In this document: positions 1 to 6,961 of the stretch, in pieces
Layout: each line of letters opens with the position of its first letter
Position numbering within the stretch: the first letter of the stretch is position 1
Assembly: GCA_007118445.1 (NCBI GenBank)
Contig: SKRP01000157.1
Span: 1-14,208, forward strand
Length of the DNA: 14,208 nt
Source: Natronohydrobacter sp.
GTDB taxonomy: Bacteria > Pseudomonadota > Alphaproteobacteria > Rhodobacterales > Rhodobacteraceae
Direction: 5' to 3'
Notes under the pieces: generated by a model
What the model was told of the DNA's origin: nothing
Databases searched by the model: none
Seen by the model: only the letters and a program-made list of their open reading frames with translations
Program-made: the position numbers and the translations under genes

Positions 1-485
1 CGAGGGTGCAGCGCAATGTCTTTGTCAACCCCGATGGCGGCGCGCTGGTGGGGATCATGTTCCGCCGCGCGGACGGGCAGACCGGAACCGATGCCGATCT
101 GCTGGAACATGTGCAGATCACCGGCGCGCAACTGCCGCTGGCGGCGGATCTCGACCCGGATGGCCCGACCCGCCTGCAGCTTGCAGGCCAGCTTGCGCGG
201 GACCGGGCCTTTCCGATGATGGTTGCGAACAAGGAAGGTGCCGAGCTTCTCGATGTCTCCTTCCTCGAACTTGGTGCGCTTCAGGCCGTGCAGGTTGTGG
301 GCCGCCATCTGGAGCCCGAAATCGGCCCGGTTCTGGTGCGGATCGTCATTGTGCCGCATCCCGAACAGGTGGACAGCCTGATGATCGTGGCCAAGATCAA
401 TCTGGCCAATGTGCCGGTCACGGATCAGGCCACGCTGGAAGCTTCGCTCAGCGGGCGGGTCATTTCCAGCTGGGAATACCGCTGA
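1..485 (+). CDS. Unrecognised protein, 5' end probably outside the window
   Basis: I do not recognise this protein. The reading frame is open to the window edge and ends with TGA at 483-485. The first possible start inside the window is a GTG at position 6, but no ribosome binding site can be placed correctly in front of it, so the gene probably begins upstream and about 160 C-terminal residues are seen. The visible part has no signal peptide, membrane helix or cysteine motif. It is mostly alternating hydrophobic and acidic segments, suggesting a soluble mixed alpha/beta or beta-rich domain. The hydrophobic stretch near the end (GPVLVRIVIVPHP) looks like a buried strand. It converges on the LOG-family gene with only 5 bases between the stop codons and no hairpin there. 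Codon use matches the neighbours, so it looks like a real resident gene. Confidence 0.7.
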   Translation, partial: RVQRNVFVNPDGGALVGIMFRRADGQTGTDADLLEHVQITGAQLPLAADLDPDGPTRLQLAGQLARDRAFPMMVANKEGAELLDVSFLELGALQAVQVVGRHLEPEIGPVLVRIVIVPHPEQVDSLMIVAKINLANVPVTDQATLEASLSGRVISSWEYR

Positions 486-490
486 GTCCC

Positions 491-1312
491 TCAGCAGTCG
501 GGTTTGAACCCGTCGATGATCGCTATCGCCTCATCTGCGGTTTCGGCATAGTGAAACAGATCCAGATCCTCGGCGCTGATCGTGCCTGCCTCGGCCAGTG
601 CCTCCCAGTTGATGATCTTCTCCCAGAACGCGCGCCCGAACAGGATGAAGGGCATTTTGCGCATCCGTTCGGTCTGGATCAGGGTCAGCGCCTCGAACAG
701 CTCGTCCAGCGTGCCGAAGCCGCCCGGAAACACCGTGATCGCCTTCGCGCGCATCAGGAAATGCATCTTGCGGATCGCGAAATAGTGGAAGTTGAAGCAC
801 AGATCGGGCGTGACATATTCATTCGGGGCCTGTTCATGCGGCAGCACGATATTCAGCCCGATTGACACCCCGCCTGCTTCCTGCGCGCCCAGATTGCCCG
901 CCTCCATCACGCCAGGGCCGCCGCCGGTGACGATCACATCCTCGCGCCCGTAGCTCTGCACCGAGCGCAGGGTCATCTTTTGGGCGAAATCGCGCGCGAC
1001 ATCATAGAAGCGGGACAGCTCCGCGAGGGTTCTGGTGCGCGCTGACCCCGCGTCTTCGGGCCGGGGGATGCGCGCGCCGCCGAACATGACGATGGTGGAT
1101 TGAATGCCGCGTTCGCTCATCAACAGATCGGGTTTCAGCAGTTCCAGTTGCAGCCGCACCGGGCGCAGCTCGTCGCGCAGCAGGAAATCCTGATCGGTAT
1201 AGGCCAGCTTATAGGCCGGATGGCGCGTCTGGGCCGTGTCGGGGCTGTCATCCCAGTGGCGCAGGTCTTCGCCCGCATCGGGGAAAGGATGGGTCTTGGA
1301 CTGGTCTTTCAA
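491..1312 (-). CDS. LOG family protein (TIGR00730-type nucleotide phosphoribohydrolase)
   Basis: This 273-aa protein has the LOG / 'lysine decarboxylase-like' Rossmann fold. Two family signatures are clear: GGGPGVMEAGN at about residues 130-140 and PGGFGTLDE at about 196-204, which carry the nucleotide-binding and catalytic residues of the family. LOG enzymes hydrolyse the N-glycosidic bond of nucleoside 5'-monophosphates such as cytokinin ribotides or AMP, releasing the base and ribose 5-phosphate. The true substrate of bacterial members is often unknown. The N-terminal region of about 70 residues before the Rossmann core makes this the longer form of the family. The start is TTG at 1312, chosen because AGGAGA sits six bases in front of it and the next in-frame Met is residue 65, inside conserved sequence. 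The gene is divergent from dapD and is probably cytoplasmic. Confidence 0.9.
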   Translation of the reverse strand: MKDQSKTHPFPDAGEDLRHWDDSPDTAQTRHPAYKLAYTDQDFLLRDELRPVRLQLELLKPDLLMSERGIQSTIVMFGGARIPRPEDAGSARTRTLAELSRFYDVARDFAQKMTLRSVQSYGREDVIVTGGGPGVMEAGNLGAQEAGGVSIGLNIVLPHEQAPNEYVTPDLCFNFHYFAIRKMHFLMRAKAITVFPGGFGTLDELFEALTLIQTERMRKMPFILFGRAFWEKIINWEALAEAGTISAEDLDLFHYAETADEAIAIIDGFKPDC

Positions 1313-1318
1313 GGGGTG

Positions 1319-1324
1319 TCTCCT
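1319..1324 (-). promoter_or_regulatory. Ribosome binding site that fixes a TTG start for the LOG-family gene
   Basis: On the minus strand, AGGAGA lies six bases before the TTG at 1312. No ATG or GTG start sits at a comparable spacing, so this site decides the start. Confidence 0.7.
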
Positions 1325-1339
1325 GCGCGCGCTGGCTGA

Positions 1340-1368
1340 TTGCGGTTTGCCTGATCCAAGGCTATAGC
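1340..1368 (+). promoter_or_regulatory. Candidate sigma-70 promoter for dapD
   Basis: TTGCGG at 1340-1345 and TATAGC at 1363-1368 are separated by 17 bases, the optimal spacing for the housekeeping sigma factor. Transcription would begin near 1375. That gives a leader of about 30 bases to the ATG at 1405 but only a few bases to the ATG at 1381. The site lies in the 92-base gap between the divergent LOG-family and dapD genes. It is predicted by eye only. Confidence 0.4.
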
Positions 1369-1394
1369 GGGGATCAACAGATGACCAGCCCCAC

Positions 1395-1398
1395 GGAG
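1395..1398 (+). promoter_or_regulatory. Ribosome binding site that fixes the dapD start
   Basis: GGAG lies six bases before the ATG at 1405. The in-frame ATG at 1381 has only a weak purine run in front of it and would add eight residues (MTSPTEPH) that I do not expect in DapD. Confidence 0.6.
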
Positions 1399-1404
1399 CC
1401 TCAC

Positions 1405-2235
1405 ATGACCGATATCACCGCCCTTGAGACCGCCATCGAGTCCGCCTGGGAGGCGCGTGACACGCTGTCGCCTGCCAGCAAGGGCGAGGCCCGCGACGCT
1501 ATCGAGGCGACGCTGGACGCGCTCGACTCGGGCCAGCTGCGCGTGGCGGAAAAGCGCGAGAGCGGGGATTGGCATGTCAATCAATGGGCCAAGAAAGCCG
1601 TGCTGCTGGGCTTTCGGATCAAGGATATGGAACCGCAATCCGGCGGCCCGCAGGGCAGCGGCTGGTGGGACAAGGTGGACAGCAAGTTCAAGGGCTGGCA
1701 GGCCGAAGACTGGAAAACCGCAGGCTTCCGGGCCGTGCCCAACTGCGTGGTGCGCCGCTCGGCCTATATCGCGCCGGGTGTGGTGCTGATGCCGTCCTTC
1801 GTGAACCTTGGGGCCTATGTCGATAGCGGCACGATGGTCGATACCTGGGCCACAGTGGGCAGCTGCGCGCAGATCGGCAAGGGCGTGCATCTGTCGGGCG
1901 GTGTCGGCATCGGCGGCGTGCTGGAACCGATGCAGGCCGGGCCGACGATCATCGAGGATAACTGCTTCATTGGCGCACGCTCGGAAGTGGTCGAGGGCTG
2001 CATCGTGCGCGAAGGCTCGGTGCTGGGCATGGGCGTGTTCATCGGCAAATCCACCAAGATCGTGGACCGCGAAACCGGCGCCGTCAGCTATGGCGAAGTG
2101 CCGCCCTATTCGGTGGTGGTGGCAGGCTCCATGCCCTCGAAAAACGGCATCAACCTCTATTGCGCGGTGATCGTGAAGCGGGTGGATGCGCAGACCCGCT
2201 CGAAAACCGGCATCAACGAACTGCTCCGCGACTGA
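1405..2235 (+). CDS. dapD: 2,3,4,5-tetrahydropyridine-2,6-dicarboxylate N-succinyltransferase
   Basis: DapD transfers succinyl from succinyl-CoA to tetrahydrodipicolinate in the succinylase branch of the diaminopimelate pathway, which feeds lysine and peptidoglycan synthesis in the cytoplasm. The 276 residues match the family length (274 in E. coli). An N-terminal helical domain (about 1-100, including the LRVAEK segment at 45-50) is followed by the left-handed beta-helix, visible as hexapeptide-type repeats from about 110 to 240 (for example VNLGAYVDSG, GARSEVVEG, GMGVFIGKSTKIVDR). A C-terminal segment follows. ATG 1405 is preferred to ATG 1381 because of the GGAG spacing and the predicted promoter. 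dapE is not adjacent; the gene stands alone, divergent from the LOG-family gene and convergent with the Sua5 gene. A conserved repeat and a hairpin follow the stop codon immediately. Confidence 0.96.
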   Translation: MTDITALETAIESAWEARDTLSPASKGEARDAIEATLDALDSGQLRVAEKRESGDWHVNQWAKKAVLLGFRIKDMEPQSGGPQGSGWWDKVDSKFKGWQAEDWKTAGFRAVPNCVVRRSAYIAPGVVLMPSFVNLGAYVDSGTMVDTWATVGSCAQIGKGVHLSGGVGIGGVLEPMQAGPTIIEDNCFIGARSEVVEGCIVREGSVLGMGVFIGKSTKIVDRETGAVSYGEVPPYSVVVAGSMPSKNGINLYCAVIVKRVDAQTRSKTGINELLRD

Positions 2236-2265
2236 TTTCATCTTGCCAGAAATACTCACGGGGGG
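2236..2265 (+). repeat. Intergenic composite repeat, copy 1 (conserved block)
   Basis: The block starts at the base right after the dapD stop codon. It reads TTTCATCTTGCC, then AG, AAATACTC, A and CGGGGGG. The same block occurs at 8325-8353 (minus strand) and 12919-12946 (plus). In each copy a GC-rich hairpin follows on the 3' side, here at 2267-2289. The hairpin sequences differ between copies whereas this block is conserved. Confidence 0.8.
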
Positions 2266-2266
2266 T

Positions 2267-2289
2267 GCGGGGGGCAGTCAGCCCCCCGC
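2267..2289. terminator. Hairpin between convergent dapD and the Sua5 gene
   Basis: A perfect 9-bp stem, GCGGGGGGC (2267-2275) with GCCCCCCGC (2281-2289), encloses the 5-base loop AGTCA. A short TTT follows on the plus strand. It lies between two converging genes and could end transcription in both directions, although the U-tract is poor, so terminator function is inferred. Confidence 0.6.
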
Positions 2290-2299
2290 TTTCCCGTCA

Positions 2300-3250
2300 T
2301 CAACCACGCGGTGCCGCGGCCCGGCGCAGCCGGTCATTGATCGCCGCACCCAGCCCCGCAACAGGCACTGGCGCGACCGCAATCGGGCGGCCCATCCTGT
2401 CCGCCTCATGCAGCACCGCAAACAGCCGCGCCGCCGCTTCCTCCAGATCCCCCGCCGCTGAAAGCGTCAGTTCCGCCCCCGCACAATCCGGCCCGAACCC
2501 GATCCAGACCTCACCGGGCGCAGGCGCGCGCACCCCCAGCCGCAGCGCCGCGCGCGGCGCGTAATGCGATGCAAGCTGTCCCGGCGCGGTCACTTTCCCG
2601 CTCGCATCGCGCGCAAGCGCGCTGCCCAGCGCCGCCTCCAGCGCCTCGCGGCTGATACCGCCCTCGCGCAGCAGCACCGCGCGGCCCGCGTCAAAGCCTA
2701 CAATCGTCGATTCCAGCCCCACTGCGCAGGCCCCGCCATCCAGCACCGCCGCGACCCGGTCCCCCAGCCCCGCCACCACATGCGCCGCTGTCGTGGGGCT
2801 GATCCGCCCGGACGGATTGGCAGAAGGCGCAGCCACCGGCCCGCCGAATGCCGCCAGAAGCGCGCGCGCCACCGGATGCGCGGGCAGGCGCAGCGCCACA
2901 GTGGGCAGCCCGGCTGTCACCGCAGGCGCCAGTCCGTGACCTGCGCGCAAGGGGGCGACCAGCGTCAGCGGTCCCGGCCAGAAGCTGCGGGCCAGCGCCT
3001 TTGCCTCCTCGGGCAGATCGGTCAGCGTCCGCGCGCCCTCGACCCCAGCCAGATGCACGATCAGCGGGTTATGCGCGGGCCGCCCCTTGGCCGCAAAAAT
3101 CCGCGCCACTGCCGCAGGGTCGCGCGCATCGCCGGCCAGCCCATAGACCGTTTCCGTGGGCATCGCGACCAGTTCGCCCGCTGCCAGCAACCCGGCCGCG
3201 CGCGTGATCCCCTCAGCTGTGGGACGCAGGATCTCAGGCATTTCGCTCAT
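2300..3250 (-). CDS. L-threonylcarbamoyladenylate synthase, Sua5/YrdC/YwlC family
   Basis: This cytoplasmic enzyme makes threonylcarbamoyl-AMP from threonine, bicarbonate and ATP, the first step of the t6A modification at position 37 of ANN-decoding tRNAs. The 316 residues contain the YrdC domain, with PTETVYGLAGDA (31-42), KGRPAHNP (55-62), WPGPLTLV (91-98), APSANPSGRISPT (141-153) and GLESTIVGF (178-186). A linker with the HYAP motif (229-232) follows, then the C-terminal Sua5 domain ending in AINDRLRRAAA. The two-domain length marks it as Sua5 type rather than the short TsaC type. ATG 3250 is the longest start. The Met three codons in is a possible alternative, as neither start has a strong ribosome binding site. 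It is convergent with dapD and divergent from the acyl-CoA dehydrogenase. Confidence 0.95.
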   Translation of the reverse strand: MSEMPEILRPTAEGITRAAGLLAAGELVAMPTETVYGLAGDARDPAAVARIFAAKGRPAHNPLIVHLAGVEGARTLTDLPEEAKALARSFWPGPLTLVAPLRAGHGLAPAVTAGLPTVALRLPAHPVARALLAAFGGPVAAPSANPSGRISPTTAAHVVAGLGDRVAAVLDGGACAVGLESTIVGFDAGRAVLLREGGISREALEAALGSALARDASGKVTAPGQLASHYAPRAALRLGVRAPAPGEVWIGFGPDCAGAELTLSAAGDLEEAAARLFAVLHEADRMGRPIAVAPVPVAGLGAAINDRLRRAAAPRG

Positions 3251-3314
3251 ATCGTGACGCCGCGTTTTTGTTCAGCAGATGGCCCAAAGCCGCTATGGCT
3301 GGACCAACGCGCTG

Positions 3315-3343
3315 TCTTTAGGCCCTCAGGCCTGCCTTGCCAA
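3315..3343 (-). promoter_or_regulatory. Weak candidate promoter for the Sua5 gene
   Basis: On the minus strand TTGGCA (3338-3343) and TAAAGA (3315-3320) are separated by 17 bases. The -35 box is good and the -10 box is poor. It would give a leader of roughly 60 bases before the ATG at 3250. Confidence 0.25.
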
Positions 3344-3366
3344 GCCAGCCAAAGCCCATGCCAGAC

Positions 3367-3370
3367 GGAG
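3367..3370 (+). promoter_or_regulatory. Ribosome binding site that fixes the acyl-CoA dehydrogenase start
   Basis: GGAG lies seven bases before the ATG at 3378. The frame stays open back to 3279, but the extra 33 residues are rich in Ala, Lys and Arg, lack family similarity that I can see, and have no ribosome binding site. Confidence 0.6.
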
Positions 3371-3377
3371 CCTCGCC

Positions 3378-5084
3378 ATGCCCTACCGCGCCCCTATCCG
3401 AGATTTCACCTTCCTGCTCGATCAGATCGTGGGCTTTGATCAGGTCCGCGCGACCGAACGCTTTGCCGAGGCCACGCCTGACACCACCCAGGCCATCCTG
3501 ACCGAAGCTGCGCGATTGTGCGAGGATGTCATGGTGCCGCTGCAGCGCGCGGGCGATCAGCACCCGGCGCGGCTCGAAAACGGTGTGGTGCGCACCCCGC
3601 CGGGCTTCGGCGAGGCGTTTCGCGCCATTGCCGAAGGCGGCTGGGTCGGGCTGGCCGCCAGCCCCGATCATGGCGGCATGGGCCTGCCGCAGACGCTGGC
3701 GACCGCCGTCAACGAGATGATGTCCTCGGCCTGCCTGTCGCTGCAGATCGCGCCGCTGATGGCACAGGGCCAGATCGAGGCGCTGGAACATCACGCCAGC
3801 GACGAGATCAAGGCGCGCTTTCTGCCGAAACTGGTCTCGGGCGAATGGATCGGCACGATGAACCTGACCGAACCGCAGGCGGGTAGCGATGTGGGCGCGC
3901 TGCGCACCAAGGCCGAACCCAATGAGGATGGCAGCTATGCGATCACGGGTCAGAAAATCTATATCAGCTATGGCGACAATGACTTCACCGAAAATGTCTG
4001 CCATCTGGTGCTCGCCCGCCTGCCCGACGGGGGCGCGGGCACGCGCGGCATCTCGCTTTTCATGGTGCCGAAATTCATCCCTGACGCAGATGGCAACCCC
4101 GGCACCCGCAACGGGGTGCGGGTGATCTCGCTCGAACACAAGCTGGGCCTGCATGGCTCGCCCACCGCTGTCATGGAATATGATCACGCGACCGGCTGGC
4201 TGGTCGGCGCTCCGCATAAGGGCATGGCCGCAATGTTCACCATGATGAACAATGCCCGTGTCGGTGTCGGCGTGCAGGGGATCGGCGTCGCCGAAGGCGC
4301 GCTGCAGCACGCGCTGGCCCATGCGCGCGAGCGCCGTCAGGGCAGGACCCCGCGCAGCGGTACGGGCGCGATTGTGGAACATGCGGATGTGCGCCGGATG
4401 CTGGCGCAGATGAAGGCCGAGATCTTCGCCATTCGCGCCATCGCGCTGGCCAATTCCACCGCGATCGACATGGCGACCGCCACCGGCTCTGACGAATGGG
4501 CCGCGCGCGCGGCGCTGCTGACGCCCATCACCAAGGCGCATGGCACCGATATCGGCGTGGAACTGGCAGGCATGGGCGTTCAGATCCATGGCGGCATGGG
4601 ATTCATCGAGGAAACCGGTGCTGCGCAATATCTGCGCGATGTGCGCGTGACCACGATCTATGAAGGCACCAACGGCATTCAGGCGATGGATCTGGTGGGG
4701 CGCAAGATGATGGACGGGGGCGAGGCGGCTTTCCGTCTGCTGCAGGAAATCGAGGACGGGGCCGAGGCCGCCCGCGCGAACCTGCCCGACCTGGCCGATC
4801 CGGTCTGGCAGGCGGCCGAATCGCTGCGCGAGGCCACCGAATGGCTGGTCGCGCAGGACATGACCGACCGTTTCGCCGGGGCCACCGCCTATCTGCGGGC
4901 CTTCGCGCGTGTGCTGGGCGCGCATTACCACCTGCGCGCGGCACTGGCCGGGGATGCGCCGCGCCGCGCGCTGGCCGAGGTCTTCATCAAGCGCATCCTG
5001 CCCGACCACGCCGCCTGCCTTGCCGCCTTGCGTGCGGGCGCAGAAGGGCTGTATGCGCTGTCAGACGACGATCTTGCCGCATGA
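3378..5084 (+). CDS. Acyl-CoA dehydrogenase, long form with C-terminal extension (DmdC-like)
   Basis: This 568-aa flavoprotein should introduce an alpha,beta double bond into an acyl-CoA using FAD and pass electrons to electron-transfer flavoprotein. The order is a short family-specific N-terminus (PYRAPIRDF), the helical N-domain, the middle beta-domain opening with TMNLTEPQAGSD (from residue 160), the C-terminal helical domain, and a C-terminal extension beyond about residue 440 that is typical of the roughly 590-residue subfamily. YEGTNGIQ carries the expected catalytic base at Glu429, by comparison with the YEGTSQIQ motif of medium-chain acyl-CoA dehydrogenase. The subfamily includes DmdC (3-methylmercaptopropionyl-CoA dehydrogenase of DMSP degradation) and enzymes of fatty-acid oxidation. 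No other dmd gene is visible, so the substrate is open. The stop overlaps the next ATG by four bases (ATGA), implying translational coupling. Confidence 0.93.
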   Translation: MPYRAPIRDFTFLLDQIVGFDQVRATERFAEATPDTTQAILTEAARLCEDVMVPLQRAGDQHPARLENGVVRTPPGFGEAFRAIAEGGWVGLAASPDHGGMGLPQTLATAVNEMMSSACLSLQIAPLMAQGQIEALEHHASDEIKARFLPKLVSGEWIGTMNLTEPQAGSDVGALRTKAEPNEDGSYAITGQKIYISYGDNDFTENVCHLVLARLPDGGAGTRGISLFMVPKFIPDADGNPGTRNGVRVISLEHKLGLHGSPTAVMEYDHATGWLVGAPHKGMAAMFTMMNNARVGVGVQGIGVAEGALQHALAHARERRQGRTPRSGTGAIVEHADVRRMLAQMKAEIFAIRAIALANSTAIDMATATGSDEWAARAALLTPITKAHGTDIGVELAGMGVQIHGGMGFIEETGAAQYLRDVRVTTIYEGTNGIQAMDLVGRKMMDGGEAAFRLLQEIEDGAEAARANLPDLADPVWQAAESLREATEWLVAQDMTDRFAGATAYLRAFARVLGAHYHLRAALAGDAPRRALAEVFIKRILPDHAACLAALRAGAEGLYALSDDDLAA

Positions 5085-6121
5085 AGGATATGCCCTTGGG
5101 CCTGCGCTACCCGTTCGAGACCCCGCCTGACGAGGGCTGCGTGACTGAAATCGCCGAGGGCGTGCTCTGGGCACGGCTGCCGCTGCCGATGGCGCTCGAT
5201 CACGTCAATGTCTATGCGCTGGACGAGGGCGATCACTGGACGATCTTCGACAGCGGTCTGGATACGCCGCGCAACCGGGGCATCTGGGTCAAACTCCTCG
5301 CTGGTCCGTTGCGCGGCAAAGCTGTGCGCCGGGTCATCGCCAGCCACCATCACCCGGATCATATCGGGCTGGCAGGCTGGTTTCAGGCCGATGGGGCCAG
5401 TCTCTGGACCAGCCGCACGGCCTGGCTGTTCGCGCGGATGCTGGTACTCGATGCGCAGGAAACCCCCTTGCCCGAGACGCTGGATTTCTGGCAGCGTGCG
5501 GGGATGGAGGCTGATATCCTTGCCAGCCGGACGGCCAGCCGCCCGTTCAATTTCTGCGATGTGGTCGCCCCCCTGCCACTGGGCTTTCATCGGCTGAATG
5601 AGGGGCAGGTGATCCGCACCGCCGGGCGCGACTGGGATGTGCGGCTCGGGCAGGGGCACGCCCCCGATCAGGTGACGCTCTGGAGCCGCGACTGCCCGCT
5701 GGTGCTGGGCGCAGACCAGCTTCTGCCCGGCATCTCGCCCAATCTTGGTGTCTATGCGACCGAGCCCGAGGCCGATCCTGTCGCCGAATGGCTGACCAGC
5801 TGCGCCCGGTTTCAGGAAATCGCGCGCGAGGATCATCTGGTTCTGCCCGGCCACAAGCTGCCCTTCACCGGCCTGCCGTTAAGGCTGCGCCAGAAGATCG
5901 ACAATCATCACGGGGCTCTGGCGCGGCTGCTGGCGCATCTGGACACGCCGCGCCGGGGCTCTGACTGTTTCGCGCCGCTGTTCAAACGCGCGATCACCGA
6001 AGGCACCTATGGGCTGGCTCTGGTCGAATCGGTGGCGCATCTGAACCATCTGGTTGCGCTCGGTCAGGCGAAACGCTGGCTGGACGCGGATGGCGCATGG
6101 CGGTGGCGGAAGCTGGCATGA
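5081..6121 (+). CDS. MBL-fold metallo-hydrolase
   Basis: This 346-aa metallo-beta-lactamase-fold protein has a full set of likely metal ligands. SHHHPDH gives His89, His91, Asp93 and His94 of the HxHxDH motif. GHAP gives His193, GADQ gives Asp212 and LPGHKLPF gives His258. This pattern fits dinuclear zinc hydrolases such as thioesterases, glyoxalase II and lactonases. A C-terminal helical region (about 260-346) resembles the extension of thioesterase-like MBL proteins. The ATG at 5081 overlaps the acyl-CoA dehydrogenase stop (ATGA), and the stop overlaps the next start in the same way (6118-6121). There is no strong ribosome binding site, consistent with coupling. Coupling to an acyl-CoA dehydrogenase suggests hydrolysis of a CoA thioester or related ester; this is inference. 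No signal peptide is visible, so it is probably cytoplasmic. Confidence 0.9.
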   Translation: MKDMPLGLRYPFETPPDEGCVTEIAEGVLWARLPLPMALDHVNVYALDEGDHWTIFDSGLDTPRNRGIWVKLLAGPLRGKAVRRVIASHHHPDHIGLAGWFQADGASLWTSRTAWLFARMLVLDAQETPLPETLDFWQRAGMEADILASRTASRPFNFCDVVAPLPLGFHRLNEGQVIRTAGRDWDVRLGQGHAPDQVTLWSRDCPLVLGADQLLPGISPNLGVYATEPEADPVAEWLTSCARFQEIAREDHLVLPGHKLPFTGLPLRLRQKIDNHHGALARLLAHLDTPRRGSDCFAPLFKRAITEGTYGLALVESVAHLNHLVALGQAKRWLDADGAWRWRKLA

Positions 6122-6723
6122 AACAGGCGCGGCTGCGCGCGGGGCTGGCATTCGCGCTCTGCGCCCTGCTGCTCTCGGGCTGCGCCGGGTTGGTCTTTGG
6201 CCGCTCCGCGCAGATCGGCACGCCCTATATCGGCGACGGCCCCTCGATGCTGCGTATCGCGGTCTGGGAACCGGTGCAGCCCCTGCTGGTGCCCCATGCG
6301 GCGCTGATCATCCATGCGCCGGATGGCCATATTCTCTATGATCCGGCAGGCTGGACCCCGGACCCGCGCGCGCAGCGCAAGGCAGATGTCACCTATGGTG
6401 TCACGCCGGATATCGAACAGGCGTTCCTGATGCGCGCGGCCATGCCCATGCTGCGCGGGGCCCTGCAATCCGTCGCGCGCCCGCAATCCTGGGAGCTGTA
6501 TCTGTTCGAGCTGGAAGTCCCCGATGCAGTTGCACTGGACGCGTCCCGGCTGGCGCAGGACCGCCCGGCCCTGCCCATGGCGAGTTGCGCCTTCGGGGTC
6601 TCGACCCTGCTGCGCCAATTGCCCGGTTTCGAGGATATTTCGCCCTGCTGGTTGCCGCAGACCCTGCGGCAGCAATTGGAAAGACGCGCGGATCTGACGC
6701 TGACCCGGCATCTCGTGCCATAG
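6118..6723 (+). CDS. Lipoprotein with conserved His/Asp/Cys, paralogue of the 6962-7594 product
   Basis: This 201-aa protein has a lipoprotein signal peptide: positive N-terminus (MKQARLR), hydrophobic core, and lipobox LSGC with Cys22 as the lipidation site. It should therefore be anchored to a membrane, facing the periplasm. I cannot assign a function. It is related to the lipoprotein two genes downstream. Shared blocks are His60 in HAAL, YDPAG (Asp75), a GVTP/GMTP segment, and Cys157 followed by LLRQLPGF with a downstream Pro near 180. The order His, Asp, Cys recalls permuted NlpC/P60-like (YiiX/LRAT-type) hydrolases, which is only a hypothesis. ATG 6118 overlaps the MBL gene stop. An in-frame ATG at 6097 would add seven residues inside the MBL gene and is less likely. 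Confidence 0.85.
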   Translation: MKQARLRAGLAFALCALLLSGCAGLVFGRSAQIGTPYIGDGPSMLRIAVWEPVQPLLVPHAALIIHAPDGHILYDPAGWTPDPRAQRKADVTYGVTPDIEQAFLMRAAMPMLRGALQSVARPQSWELYLFELEVPDAVALDASRLAQDRPALPMASCAFGVSTLLRQLPGFEDISPCWLPQTLRQQLERRADLTLTRHLVP

Positions 6724-6796
6724 GCGCAAGGGGGGTGACAGGGCTGCGAAAAACCGCTAACGGATTGCTGGGACGACGAAAGCAGGAGACTGGACA

Positions 6797-6931
6797 ATGG
6801 CAGAACACAAGCACGGGTCAATGGATATCCGCGAGCAGGAAAAGACCTTCGTCGGCTTCATCCGGCTGACGATCTGGGGCGCAGGTATCAGTATCGGCGT
6901 GCTGATCTTTCTTGCATTGACCAACGCCTGA
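6797..6931 (+). CDS. ctaH: aa3-type cytochrome c oxidase subunit IV (44 aa)
   Basis: A short gene encodes MAEHKHGSMDIREQEKTF followed by one transmembrane helix and ends in ALTNA. This is the pattern of the small subunit IV of alphaproteobacterial aa3 cytochrome c oxidase (Pfam PF07835), a single-helix peptide that packs against the oxidase core in the inner membrane. In Paracoccus the gene is called ctaH and, as far as I recall, is dispensable for activity. The start is well supported: AGGAG at 6784-6788 lies eight bases before ATG 6797. It sits alone between two paralogous lipoprotein genes, and no other oxidase subunit gene is in the window. The 73-base gap upstream may hold a promoter, but I could not pick out convincing boxes. 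Confidence 0.92.
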   Translation: MAEHKHGSMDIREQEKTFVGFIRLTIWGAGISIGVLIFLALTNA

Positions 6932-6961
6932 CCATCCAGACGCTTCAACGGGGCCAGAGGC

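Noticed and set aside
1309..2259. A 316-codon open frame on the minus strand opposite dapD
   Set aside because: It overlaps a complete dapD with all expected beta-helix repeats. The product is His/Ala-rich and typical of antisense frames in GC-rich DNA.
3251..3377. Possible intergenic RNA or strong promoter for the acyl-CoA dehydrogenase
   Set aside because: I found only a short GC palindrome and no well-spaced plus-strand promoter boxes, so nothing could be supported beyond the weak minus-strand promoter listed.
3318..5009. A 563-codon open frame on the minus strand
   Set aside because: It is the antisense shadow of the acyl-CoA dehydrogenase, which has complete family motifs. The shadow is rich in His, Arg and Gly with no recognisable domain.
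4841..5080. Upstream extension of the MBL hydrolase frame by 80 codons
   Set aside because: The extension lies inside the acyl-CoA dehydrogenase in another frame and is Arg/Ala-rich. The ATGA overlap start at 5081 begins the recognisable protein.
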